NCBI RefSeq assembly: GCF_014648995.1
Contig: NZ_BMSE01000001.1
Span: 806,001 to 870,000, forward strand
Origin: Streptomyces massasporeus
Lineage (GTDB): Bacteria > Actinomycetota > Actinomycetes > Streptomycetales > Streptomycetaceae
Direction: 5' to 3'
Length of the DNA stretch: 64,000 nt
The position numbers and the translations under genes are program-made. The notes below the pieces were generated by a model. The model saw only the letters and a list, made by a program, of their open reading frames with translations, ran no database searches and was not told the DNA's origin. This document shows positions 44,514 through 53,390 of the stretch, piece by piece (the stretch's first letter is position 1; each line of letters starts with the position of its first letter).

Positions 44514-46661
44514 GTGATGGCGGAAGACCGGGTCCTGCGGGTGCGCTCCCTCCTGGAGTCCGTGCGCGCCGAGGGACGGACCGCGCTGACCGCGCCCGAG
44601 GGCAAGGTGATCGCCGACGCGTACGGGATCGCCGTACCGGGCGAGGAGCTGGCGACGGACGTCGACGAGGCCGTGGCGTTCGCGGCACGCTTCGGCGGGC
44701 CCGTCGTGATGAAGATCGTCTCGCCGGACATCCTGCACAAGACCGACGCCGGCGGAGTGATCGTCGGGGTCGAGGGCGCGACCGACGTACGGGCCGCGTT
44801 CCACAGGATCATCGACAATGCACGCGCCTACAACGCCGACGCCCGCATCGCCGGCGTGCAGGTGCAGGAGCTGCTGCCGCAGGGGCAGGAGGTCATCGTC
44901 GGGGCGGTCACGGACCCGACGTTCGGGAAAGTGGTCGCCTTCGGGCTCGGCGGGGTCCTCGTCGAGGTCCTGAAGGACGTCACCTTCCGGCTCGCACCGG
45001 TGGACGCCGACGAGGCACTGTCGATGCTGGACTCGATCCGGTCGGCGGAGATCCTGCGCGGGGTGCGCGGCCGGGCGGGCGTGGACCGGTGGGCCGTCGC
45101 CGAGCAGATCCGCAGGGTGTCACAACTCGTCGCGGACTTCCCCGAGATCGCCGAGGTGGACCTCAACCCGGTGATCGCCACGGCCGAGGGGGCCGTCGCG
45201 GCCGACATCCGGGTGATCCTCGCCGAGTCGCAGCCCGCGCCGCGCCGGAAGTACTCACGCGACGAGATCCTCGCGTCGATGCGCCGGCTGATGCAGCCGA
45301 ACTCGGTCGCCGTGATCGGCGCCTCCAACGAGCAGGGCAAGATCGGCAATTCGGTGATGCGCAACCTCATCGACGGAGGTTTCGCCGGGGACATCCATCC
45401 GGTGAATCCCAAGGCCGATGACATTCTGGGCCGCAAGGCGTACAAGAGTGTCACGGACGTTCCCGGTGAGGTGGATGTGGCGGTCTTCGCGATCCCCGCC
45501 AAGTTCGTGGCCTCGGCCCTGGAGGAAGTGGGACGCAAGAAGATCCCGAACGCCGTGCTGATCCCCTCCGGGTTCGCGGAGACCGGCGAGCACGAACTCC
45601 AGGCGGAGATCGTGGAGATCGCCGAGCGGCACGGCGTACGGCTGCTGGGACCGAACATCTACGGCTACTACTCGACCTGGCAGGACCTGTGCGCCACGTT
45701 CTGCACGCCGTACGACGTCAAGGGCGGGGTGGCGCTGACCTCGCAGTCGGGCGGCATCGGGATGGCCATCCTGGGCTTCGCCCGCACCACCAAGACGGGT
45801 GTGTCGGCGATCGTCGGGCTCGGCAACAAGTCGGACCTGGACGAGGACGACCTGCTGACCTGGTTCGGCGAGGACCCGCGCACCGACTGCATCGCGATGC
45901 ACCTGGAGGACCTGAAGGACGGCCGCGCCTTCGTGGAGGCCGCCCGGGCGACCGTGCCGAAGAAGCCGGTGGTCGTGCTGAAGGCCGGGCGGACGGCGGC
46001 GGGTGCCAAGGCGGCCGGTTCGCACACCGGCGCCCTCGCGGGTGACGACGCCGTGTACGACGACATCCTGCGGCAGGCCGGGGTGATCCGGGCGCCGGGC
46101 CTGAACGACATGCTGGAGTACGCGCGCGCGTTGCCGGTGCTGCCCGCTCCCCAGGGCGACAACGTCGTGATCATCACGGGCGCCGGCGGCAGTGGTGTGC
46201 TGCTCTCCGACGCGGTGACGGACAACGGCCTGTCCCTGATGGAGATCCCGCCGGACCTGGACGAGGCGTTCCGGAAGTTCATCCCGCCCTTCGGGGCCGC
46301 GGGCAACCCGGTGGACATCACCGGGGGCGAGCCGCCGTCGACGTACGAGGCGACGATCCGGCTGGGTCTGGAGGACCCGCGCATCCACGCGCTGGTCCTC
46401 GGCTACTGGCACACCATCGTCACTCCTCCCATGGTCTTCGCGGAGCTCACCGCGCGCGTGGTGGCCGAGTTCCGGGAGCGCGGGATCGTCAAGCCCGTGG
46501 TGGCGTCGCTCGCGGGTGACGTGGAGGTCGAGGAGGCCTGCCAGTACCTCTTCGAGCGCGGGGTCGTGGCGTACCCGTACACGACCGAGAAGCCGGTGGC
46601 CGTGCTCGGCGCGAAGTACCGCTGGGCGCGGGAGGCGGGGCGGCTGGGGGGCGGTACATGA
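44514..46661 (+). CDS. acetate-CoA ligase family protein (ADP-forming)
   Basis: A 715-residue NDP-forming acyl-CoA synthetase with fused subunits in the order ATP-grasp (about residues 20-235), CoA-binding (about 260-350) and ligase domains. The ATP-grasp carries GGPVVMKIVSPDILHKTDAG, the CoA domain NSVAVIGASNEQGKIGNSVM, and the phosphohistidine region KAAGSHTGALAG. It probably acylates CoA with formate, oxalate or another small acid using ATP, starting or refuelling the transferase cycle. The GTG at 44514 has better spacing from GGAG than the ATG at 44517. It is third in the oxalate operon. Confidence 0.82.
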   Translation: MMAEDRVLRVRSLLESVRAEGRTALTAPEGKVIADAYGIAVPGEELATDVDEAVAFAARFGGPVVMKIVSPDILHKTDAGGVIVGVEGATDVRAAFHRIIDNARAYNADARIAGVQVQELLPQGQEVIVGAVTDPTFGKVVAFGLGGVLVEVLKDVTFRLAPVDADEALSMLDSIRSAEILRGVRGRAGVDRWAVAEQIRRVSQLVADFPEIAEVDLNPVIATAEGAVAADIRVILAESQPAPRRKYSRDEILASMRRLMQPNSVAVIGASNEQGKIGNSVMRNLIDGGFAGDIHPVNPKADDILGRKAYKSVTDVPGEVDVAVFAIPAKFVASALEEVGRKKIPNAVLIPSGFAETGEHELQAEIVEIAERHGVRLLGPNIYGYYSTWQDLCATFCTPYDVKGGVALTSQSGGIGMAILGFARTTKTGVSAIVGLGNKSDLDEDDLLTWFGEDPRTDCIAMHLEDLKDGRAFVEAARATVPKKPVVVLKAGRTAAGAKAAGSHTGALAGDDAVYDDILRQAGVIRAPGLNDMLEYARALPVLPAPQGDNVVIITGAGGSGVLLSDAVTDNGLSLMEIPPDLDEAFRKFIPPFGAAGNPVDITGGEPPSTYEATIRLGLEDPRIHALVLGYWHTIVTPPMVFAELTARVVAEFRERGIVKPVVASLAGDVEVEEACQYLFERGVVAYPYTTEKPVAVLGAKYRWAREAGRLGGGT

Positions 46662-46783
46662 GGTGAGTGAGCGGGGGGCCTTCCGACGGTGCGCGTCGGC
46701 AGGCCCCGGGACCCGCACGCGCACGAAAGGCATGGGACAGGGGGCGCTGGCCAGATCTTTCGACGCAAGGGGTGCGACACGAC

Positions 46784-48172
46784 ATGACAACGACCGATCT
46801 GCCCACAACGGTTCCCTACCGGGAGGTCACCGACGCGAACGGTCGCGTCTACCGCCTCGGTGAGACCGACATCGACATCATGGGCCGCAAGCGCAAGTGG
46901 ATGGTGATCCTTCCCTGGATCGGCATGATGGGCATCTCCTCCGCCGAGTACGCGTTCGCGTCGGCCGAGGAGACCCTGCACACGGCGCACAGCTGGAACA
47001 GCATGCACATCTTCTGGATGATGACCGTCTGGGTCTTCTTCCAGGCCGCGGTGGCCTTCCCCGCGGGCAAACTGCGTGAGAGCGGAAAGCTGCCGGCCCG
47101 CTGGGCCATGATGCTCGGCGCCACCGGCACGCTGCTGGGCTACCTGTCCCTCGCCTTCGCGCCGCACGTCGTCTTCGCCTACATCGGCTTCAGTATGTTC
47201 AGCGGTATGGGCGCGGGCATGGTGTACGCCACCTGCGTCAACATGGTCGGCAAGTGGTATCCGGAGCGCAAGGGCGGCAAGACCGGTTTCGTCAACGGTG
47301 GTTTCGCCTACGGCTCGGTGCCCTTCGTCTTCCTCTTCAACGGCTATATGGACCTGACCAACTTCCGCTGGGTGCTGGTCTCGGTGGGGGTGCTGCTGGC
47401 CGGGATGGTCGCGTGCTCCGGCTACTTCTTCAAGGACCCGCCGAAGAACTGGTGGCCCTCCTCGATCGACCCGCTGAACCCGCCGGACGACCCGCGCGCG
47501 GCCCGCTCGTTGCGGATGAACCCGCCGGCGGTGCGCCAGTACTCCCCCAAGGAGGCGTGGAAGACCGGCCGGGTGGCCCTGATGTGGTTCTGCCTGGCGT
47601 GTACGTCCGGCGTGAACATCTTCGGTATCGCCTTCCAGGTGGACATCGGCGAGGAGGCCGGATTCGCCGGCGGGATCGTGGCCACGGCCATGTCCCTGAA
47701 GGCGGTCGTCAACGGCACCGGCCGCGGCGTCATCGGCTGGCTCTCGGACCTCTACGGCCGCAAGCGGTGCCTGCTCGCCGTCTGCCTCATCCTGGGCCTC
47801 GCCCAGTACGGCATCCTCTGGTCGGCCGAGAGCAAGAACCTCACGCTGTTCCTGATCTTCTCCGCGATCTCCGGCTTCGGCGGGGGCGCCATCTTCCCGA
47901 TGTTCGCAGCCCTGACCGCCGACTACTTCGGTGAGAACAACAACGCGTCCAACTACGGCATGGTCTACAGCGCCAAGCTCGTCTCCGGTCTGGGCGCCGG
48001 CATGGGCGCGGTGGTCGTCGGCGCCTGGGGGCACTCCGGTGCCTTCATCCTGGCCGGCTCCATCTCCCTCTTCGCCGGCTGCGTGGCACTGTTCCTCACC
48101 CCGCCGGGACGCGACAGGAAGACGGGCCGTATCTCCCCCAACCCGCAACCGCTCGGCGAGGACACAGCCTGA
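46784..48172 (+). CDS. OFA-type MFS transporter (oxalate/formate-like), copy 1
   Basis: A 462-residue, 12-helix major facilitator. It has the OFA-family features GMGAGMVYATCVNMVGKWYP and ERKGGKTGFVNGGFAYGSVP, and a FFKDPPKNWWP cytoplasmic loop typical of the actinobacterial branch. Expected to exchange or import oxalate/formate for the preceding enzymes. About 120 bp separate it from the ligase gene and nothing else is seen in that gap. It is followed by a paralogue one base downstream. Confidence 0.85.
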   Translation: MTTTDLPTTVPYREVTDANGRVYRLGETDIDIMGRKRKWMVILPWIGMMGISSAEYAFASAEETLHTAHSWNSMHIFWMMTVWVFFQAAVAFPAGKLRESGKLPARWAMMLGATGTLLGYLSLAFAPHVVFAYIGFSMFSGMGAGMVYATCVNMVGKWYPERKGGKTGFVNGGFAYGSVPFVFLFNGYMDLTNFRWVLVSVGVLLAGMVACSGYFFKDPPKNWWPSSIDPLNPPDDPRAARSLRMNPPAVRQYSPKEAWKTGRVALMWFCLACTSGVNIFGIAFQVDIGEEAGFAGGIVATAMSLKAVVNGTGRGVIGWLSDLYGRKRCLLAVCLILGLAQYGILWSAESKNLTLFLIFSAISGFGGGAIFPMFAALTADYFGENNNASNYGMVYSAKLVSGLGAGMGAVVVGAWGHSGAFILAGSISLFAGCVALFLTPPGRDRKTGRISPNPQPLGEDTA

Positions 48173-48173
48173 C

Positions 48174-49565
48174 ATGACGGCAGATCCGTACGAAGCAAGG
48201 ACGTCCCCCTTACCCTCCGACGCCGCGCACCGTCCCTACCGGGAGGTGACCGATCCCCACGGCCGCGTCTACCGCCTCGGCGAGACCGACCGGGACATCC
48301 TCGGCCACTCTCGCACGATCATGGTGTATCTGCCGTGGATCGCCATGATGGCCATCAGCGTCTTCGAGTACGCGTACGGCTCCGCGGAGGACACCCTGTC
48401 CCACGCGCACGGCTGGACGCAGAACAACACCTTCTGGATCCTCAGCGTCTGGGTGTTCTTCCAGGCCGGTATCGCCTTCCCGGCGGGCTGGCTGCGGGAG
48501 AAGGGCCACCTGTCGGCCCGTTCGGCCATGTACATCGGGTCGGGCCTGTGCCTGCTGGGGTTCCTGGCCCTGTCGCACCTGGGCAACGTGCTGCTGGCGA
48601 TCCTCGGCTTCGGCGTGGTCGGCGGGATCGGCGCCGGGCTCGTCTACGCCACCTGCATCAACATGGTCGGCAAGTGGTTCCCGGAGCGGCGCGGCGCCCG
48701 CACGGGGTTCGTCAACGGAGGGTTCGCGTACGGGTCGCTGCCGTTCATCTTCATCTTCAACTACGGCTTCGACACGGCGAACTACCACCGGGTCCTGGAC
48801 CTCATCGGCGCTTACGTCATGGTCGTGGTCGTGGCCTGCGCGTTCTTCTTCAAGGACCCGCCGAAGAACTGGTGGCCGGCGGACATCGACCCGCTGACCT
48901 TCTCCGATGACCGGAAGAACGCCGCCAGTCTCGCCAGGAACCCGCCGGCGGTTCGGCAGTTCACTCCGAAGGAGGCCATCCGCACGGGCATGCTGCCGCT
49001 GATGTGGATCTCGGTCGTGATGACCGCCGGTGTGTCGATCTTCGGCATCTCGTTCCAGGTCGACTTCGCCAAGGACGTGGGCTTCGGCCCGCTGGTGGCG
49101 GCGTCCTCGATGGGCGTGATGGCCGTCGTCAACGGCGTCGGCCGCGGCGTGGTGGGCTGGCTGTCCGACCGGTGGGGCCGCAAGTCCACCCTGGTGTTCG
49201 TCATCGTCGTGCTGGGCCTCGCCCAGTTCGGCGTGATCTGGGCGGGCGACCTGAAGAGCGAGTGGCTGTTCCTGTTCTTCGCGTTCCTGTCCGGCTTCGG
49301 CGGCGGCGCGTTCTACCCGCTGTTCGCGGCACTCACCCCGGACTACTTCGGGGAGAACTACAACGCCACCAACTACGGGCTGGTCTACAGCGGCAAGCTG
49401 ATCAGCGGCCTGTTCGGCGGTGGACTGGGCTCGATGGTGGTCGCCGCCTGGGGCTACAACGGCGCGTACGCGCTCGCCGGCGGCGTGTCGATGCTCGCCG
49501 CGGTGGTCGCCCTGCTGCTGCGCCAGCCGGGGCGCGCACCGGCACGGCCGCGGACCGTCGGCTGA
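48174..49565 (+). CDS. OFA-type MFS transporter (oxalate/formate-like), copy 2
   Basis: A 463-residue paralogue of the previous gene, with the same landmarks (YREVTDPHGRVYRLGETDRD, IGAGLVYATCINMVGKWFPE, FFKDPPKNWWPADIDPL) but clearly diverged, so it is an old tandem duplication. The two may form a heteromer or differ in substrate (oxalate versus formate). Start ATG at 48174, one base beyond the preceding stop. The operon ends at a 20-bp hairpin. Confidence 0.85.
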   Translation: MTADPYEARTSPLPSDAAHRPYREVTDPHGRVYRLGETDRDILGHSRTIMVYLPWIAMMAISVFEYAYGSAEDTLSHAHGWTQNNTFWILSVWVFFQAGIAFPAGWLREKGHLSARSAMYIGSGLCLLGFLALSHLGNVLLAILGFGVVGGIGAGLVYATCINMVGKWFPERRGARTGFVNGGFAYGSLPFIFIFNYGFDTANYHRVLDLIGAYVMVVVVACAFFFKDPPKNWWPADIDPLTFSDDRKNAASLARNPPAVRQFTPKEAIRTGMLPLMWISVVMTAGVSIFGISFQVDFAKDVGFGPLVAASSMGVMAVVNGVGRGVVGWLSDRWGRKSTLVFVIVVLGLAQFGVIWAGDLKSEWLFLFFAFLSGFGGGAFYPLFAALTPDYFGENYNATNYGLVYSGKLISGLFGGGLGSMVVAAWGYNGAYALAGGVSMLAAVVALLLRQPGRAPARPRTVG

Positions 49566-49580
49566 CGGCCGCAGCCGCAT

Positions 49581-49624
49581 ACCTGAGGGGGCCCCTCCCC
49601 GTTCGGGGAGGGGCCCCCTCAGGT
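49581..49624. terminator. 20-bp stem bidirectional terminator
   Basis: Perfect arms 49581-49600 and 49605-49624 with a gttc loop, between the convergent ends of the oxalate operon (49565) and the Ebo-like operon (49651). The strongest terminator of the window. Confidence 0.88.
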
Positions 49625-49650
49625 CCGTACGCCGGCCGGCACCTCCCCCG

Positions 49651-50721
49651 TCAGCACTTCTCCCTCAGAGAGTGCAGGTGTGCGCTGGAGCGGCGCGCGA
49701 ACGTGAAGGACTCGGCCGGGTTGTCGTGCTCGGCCTGCCAGTGGTGGGCCAGGCGGTGGCCGCGCAGCCGGGTCACGGCGGAGATGAACCGCTGGTAGTC
49801 GATGTCGCCGTCGCCGACGTCGGTCATGTTGTAGCCGTACGGGTTCGACGGGTCGCTCTCGCCGTCCTTCACGTGGAAGAGCGGGTAGCGGTCGGGCTGC
49901 CGCAGGACGTAGTTCAGCGGCTCGAACGGCGCGGGTGTGCCGTCGGGCCGCTTGGAGAAGCGGAACTGGCCGACGTACGCCCAGTAGATGTCCATCTCCA
50001 GGTGGACGAGGTCCGGGTCGGTCTCCTTGAGCAGGACGTCGTAGAGACGGACCTTGGGGTTGTCGGTGGCGAAGGAGAACTCCTCGGAGTGGTTGTGCTG
50101 GTAGAACTTCATGCCGCGGGCCCTCGCCGCCGCGCCGTAGGTGTTGAAGTCCTCGGCGGCGCGCTTCCAGGCGTCGACGGTCGAGCCGTAGCGGAACGGG
50201 CCGGAGGCCGTGCCGATGTGCTTGAGGCCGAGGGCCTGGGCGTCGTCGAGGACCTTGGTGAGGTTCTGGGCGAAGGTGTAGGCGTTCGGGTCGTCGGAGT
50301 AGTAGCCGACATGGCTGCCGATCGGGTTCAGGCCGTGGTTGCGGGCCAGCCGCTTGAGCTGGGCGAGCGTGATGGGGCCGGCGGAGCCCTGGGTGTATCC
50401 GGCGAACTCGACCTCGTCGTAGCCGTACCGCTCCAGTTCGGCGAAGACGGGGCCGAAGCCGAGGGTGGAGACCTTGTCGCGCAGGCTGTAGAGCTGGATG
50501 CCGAGGCGGCCGGGCGGCAGGACGGGGCGGCCGCGGCCCTTGGCGCCGGACGCGGTGGCGGGCGTGGCGCTGCCGTTGGTGGCGGCGTTGCGGGTGGCGG
50601 CGTTCGCCGGGGCGGCGGCGCCGAGCAGTGCGGCGGCGGCGGTGCCGGCGGCCACGCCGAGCATGCCTCGTCTGCTGAGGCGGTGGCCGAGCTCGGGGTC
50701 GGGCTGGGAGAAGCGGCTCAT
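49651..50721 (-). CDS. Tat-exported sugar phosphate isomerase/epimerase-like TIM barrel
   Basis: A 356-residue protein with a twin-arginine signal (LSRRGMLGVAAGTAAAALLG). The mature xylose-isomerase-like TIM barrel shows RLGIQLYSLRDKV, GYDEVEFAGYTQG, the metal-site strands KFYQHNHSEEF, LVHLEMDIYWAYVGQ and YPLFHVKDGE. It is the last gene of the Ebo-like run, 81 bp after the EboF-like gene and probably co-transcribed. It would act outside the membrane, unlike the other two barrels of this operon. The substrate is unknown. Confidence 0.82.
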   Translation of the reverse strand: MSRFSQPDPELGHRLSRRGMLGVAAGTAAAALLGAAAPANAATRNAATNGSATPATASGAKGRGRPVLPPGRLGIQLYSLRDKVSTLGFGPVFAELERYGYDEVEFAGYTQGSAGPITLAQLKRLARNHGLNPIGSHVGYYSDDPNAYTFAQNLTKVLDDAQALGLKHIGTASGPFRYGSTVDAWKRAAEDFNTYGAAARARGMKFYQHNHSEEFSFATDNPKVRLYDVLLKETDPDLVHLEMDIYWAYVGQFRFSKRPDGTPAPFEPLNYVLRQPDRYPLFHVKDGESDPSNPYGYNMTDVGDGDIDYQRFISAVTRLRGHRLAHHWQAEHDNPAESFTFARRSSAHLHSLREKC

Positions 50722-50802
50722 GCGTGGAACTCCTCGTGATCGCGGGGCGTTGTCAGTGGTGAGTGCTTCACTTGTGACCAGTCGGTACCGAGGGCTGTGA
50801 CC

Positions 50803-52221
50803 TCAGGTGAGACCGGCGAGTCGGAGCAGCAGTGACTTCACATCGGTGGCCGCGACGCGGTCTCCGACGGCACGGGGGGTGGAGCAGATGAGGAGCGGAC
50901 CGTCGTCGTCGCTCTGCGGAAGGCGGCCGTGGCTGCCGCGAATAGGTGAGGGGTCCAGGGGCACGACCGCCATGCGGTAGCGCATGCCGAGCTTCTTGCG
51001 CGCCAGTGCGGTGGCCGCCTTGACCTTGACGTAGGGGTCGAGGGGATCCATGAAGAGTTCGACCGGGTCGTAGCCGGGTTTGCGGTGGATCTCGACCAGC
51101 TGCGCGAAGTCGGGCGCGCGGTTGTCGTCGAGCCAGTAGTAGTACGTGAACCAGGCGTCGGGTTCCGCCACGGCGACGAGTTCGCCCGCGCGCGGATGGT
51201 CGAGGTGGTGGGTCTTCTTGCCCTCGTCGTCCAGGAGTCGGTCGATGCCGGGCAGGCCGTCGAGGGCCGCTCGTGTGGCGTTGAGGTCCTCGGGGCGACG
51301 CACGTAGACATGGGCGATCTGGTGGTCGGCGACCGCGAAGGCGCGGGACGCCATCGGGTCGAGGTACTCCATGCCGTCCTGCGTGTGCACCTCCAGCAGC
51401 CCGGCGCGGCGCAGGGCGCGGTTGATGTCGACGTGCCGGTCCACGCGGGTGATGCCGTACTCGGACAGGGCGACGACGGTACGGCCCTCGGCACGGGCGT
51501 CCTTCAGCAGCGGGGCCATGGCGGCGTCGAGATCGGCGGCCGCCTTCAGGGAGCGCGGGTCGTCGGGGCCGAAGCGCTGCAGGTCGTAGTCGAGATGAGG
51601 GAGGTAGCAGAGCGTCAGGTCCGGGTGCAGGGTGCGGATGATGTGGCGGGTCGCGTCGATGATCCACCGGCTGGAGACGAGGTCGGCTCCGGGACCCCAG
51701 AAGTGGAACAGGGGGAACGTGCCGAATTTTTCGGTGAGTTCGTCGTGCAGTGCGGCCGGCCGGGTGTAGCAGTCGGGTTCCTTGCGGCCGTCGGCGTAGT
51801 AGACCGGACGGGGGGTGACGGTGATGTCGGTGTCGGCGCCCATGGCGTACCACCAGCAGATGTTCGCGACGGTGTAGCCGGGGTGGGCGCGACGGGCGGC
51901 GTCCCAGAGCTTGTCGCCGGCCACGAGCCCGTTGTGCTGGCGCCACAGCAGGACGTCGCCGAGTTCGCGGAAGTACCAGCCGTTGCCGACGATGCCGTGC
52001 TCCGAGGGCATGGTGCCGGTGAGGAACGTGGACTGGGCGGCGCAGGTGACGGCGGGCAGGACGGTGCCGAGCGGGGCACGGGAACCGGACTGGCCGAGCG
52101 CTTTGAGGTGGGGCATGTGGTCGAGGAGTCGGGGGGTGAGGCCGACGACGTCGAGGACGAGGAGCGGGGTGGGGCGGGTCGCGGTGCCCGGGTCGGACTG
52201 CTCATGGGGGCCGGTGCTCAT
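50803..52221 (-). CDS. alkaline phosphatase superfamily protein, EboF-like
   Basis: A 472-residue nucleotide pyrophosphatase/phosphodiesterase-type metalloenzyme. The nucleophile threonine lies in LPAVTCAAQSTFLTGTMPSE, with the family's HGIVGNGWYF directly after, and metal ligands in YLPHLDYDLQRFGPDD, VVALSEYGITRVDRHVDINR and the late LVAVAEPDAWFTYYYWLDDN. No signal peptide. It matches EboF in the Ebo clusters of cyanobacteria and pseudomonads. The ATG overlaps the EboE-like stop by four bases. Confidence 0.82.
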   Translation of the reverse strand: MSTGPHEQSDPGTATRPTPLLVLDVVGLTPRLLDHMPHLKALGQSGSRAPLGTVLPAVTCAAQSTFLTGTMPSEHGIVGNGWYFRELGDVLLWRQHNGLVAGDKLWDAARRAHPGYTVANICWWYAMGADTDITVTPRPVYYADGRKEPDCYTRPAALHDELTEKFGTFPLFHFWGPGADLVSSRWIIDATRHIIRTLHPDLTLCYLPHLDYDLQRFGPDDPRSLKAAADLDAAMAPLLKDARAEGRTVVALSEYGITRVDRHVDINRALRRAGLLEVHTQDGMEYLDPMASRAFAVADHQIAHVYVRRPEDLNATRAALDGLPGIDRLLDDEGKKTHHLDHPRAGELVAVAEPDAWFTYYYWLDDNRAPDFAQLVEIHRKPGYDPVELFMDPLDPYVKVKAATALARKKLGMRYRMAVVPLDPSPIRGSHGRLPQSDDDGPLLICSTPRAVGDRVAATDVKSLLLRLAGLT

Positions 52222-53387
52222 GGCAGCTCCTTCAGGCCGAGGTCGGTCAGCAGGTCGCGGGCGAGGGTGAGTTCGGCGGCGATGCCCTCGGCGAGCTGCG
52301 TGCGGCCTTTGGGGCGCAGCTCGGGCGGAAGGGCCTGCCAGGTGTAGGTCTCGACCTCCAGGTGGCGGGTGAGCGGGGCCGGGCCGCCGACGAGCCGGGT
52401 CAGCGCGGATTTCAGGACCGGGAGGGTGGAGGTGAGGGGCGCGGCAGGGGCCGCGTGCAGGGGGACGTGGAAGTGGGAGCGCCAGGGTGATGCGTCGGGC
52501 AGGGCGTGTCCGGCGAGGGCCTCGTCGAGGTCGTCGGTGGCGCGCAGGCCGGCGGCGGTGGCCGTGCGGGTCTGGTGCAGGAAGCGGGGTTCGGCGAAGG
52601 CGGCGAGGGCCTCGCGTACCTCGGGGAGATGGGGGTGTTCGGCGTGCAGGGCGGCGGAGAGCTGGGATTTGACGACGGGGACGCCGGCCTCGGTGAGGGC
52701 GTCCAGGGCGGTGTGCGGATCTTCGAAGGAGGTGGCGAGGTGGCAGGTGTCGACGCAGACGCCGATGCGGTCGTGGCCGATCGCGGTGAGCGGGGCGATG
52801 GCGTCGTGGGTCGTCTCGACGACGCAGCCGGGTTCCGGTTCCAGGCCGACGCGGATGGAGCGGCCGGTCAGCTCCTCAAGGGCGTCGAGGCGTTCGGCGA
52901 GGGCGCGCAACGCGGTGCGGGCACTTTGCGCGCGCTCGTCGTCGTACGCGGTGCGCCAGGCGAGAGGCAGGGTGGAGATGGTCCCGTCGGTGACGTCGTC
53001 GGGGAGGAGCCCGGCGAGGACGCGGGCCAGGGCGGTGGTGTGGTCGAGGCGTTCCGGGTCGGCCCAGTCCGGCTTGTAGACGCGGTACTTGACCTCTTCG
53101 GCGCCGAAGCCCTCATAGGGGAAGCCGTTGAGGGTGACGACCTCGAGGCCCCGCCGGTCGAGTTCGGTGCGCAGGCCGCGCAGCGCGGCGGGGTCGGTGA
53201 CGAGGGCGTGGGCGGCGTCCTTGGCGAGCCACAGTCCGATGCCGAGCCGGTCGCGGCCGAGGCGGCGGCGGACGGGTTCGCAGTGGTCGCGGAGCTGGGC
53301 GAGGACACCGTCGAGCGTCTCCGCGGGGTGGACGTTGGTGCAGTAGGCGAGGTGGACGGTGGAGCCGTCGGGGTGGCGGAAGCGCAT
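52218..53387 (-). CDS. eboE: EboE-like TIM-barrel metabolite traffic protein
   Basis: A 389-residue xylose-isomerase-like barrel. VHLAYCTNVHPAETLDGVLA at the N-terminus, VVTLNGFPYEGFGAEEVKYR, the metal glutamate in IRVGLEPEPGCVVETT and GVCVDTCHLATSFEDP fit EboE. Its product in classical Ebo clusters is needed to deliver a metabolite to the periplasm. It sits three bases downstream of the TatD-like gene. Confidence 0.82.
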   Translation of the reverse strand: MRFRHPDGSTVHLAYCTNVHPAETLDGVLAQLRDHCEPVRRRLGRDRLGIGLWLAKDAAHALVTDPAALRGLRTELDRRGLEVVTLNGFPYEGFGAEEVKYRVYKPDWADPERLDHTTALARVLAGLLPDDVTDGTISTLPLAWRTAYDDERAQSARTALRALAERLDALEELTGRSIRVGLEPEPGCVVETTHDAIAPLTAIGHDRIGVCVDTCHLATSFEDPHTALDALTEAGVPVVKSQLSAALHAEHPHLPEVREALAAFAEPRFLHQTRTATAAGLRATDDLDEALAGHALPDASPWRSHFHVPLHAAPAAPLTSTLPVLKSALTRLVGGPAPLTRHLEVETYTWQALPPELRPKGRTQLAEGIAAELTLARDLLTDLGLKELP

Positions 53388-53390
53388 GGT

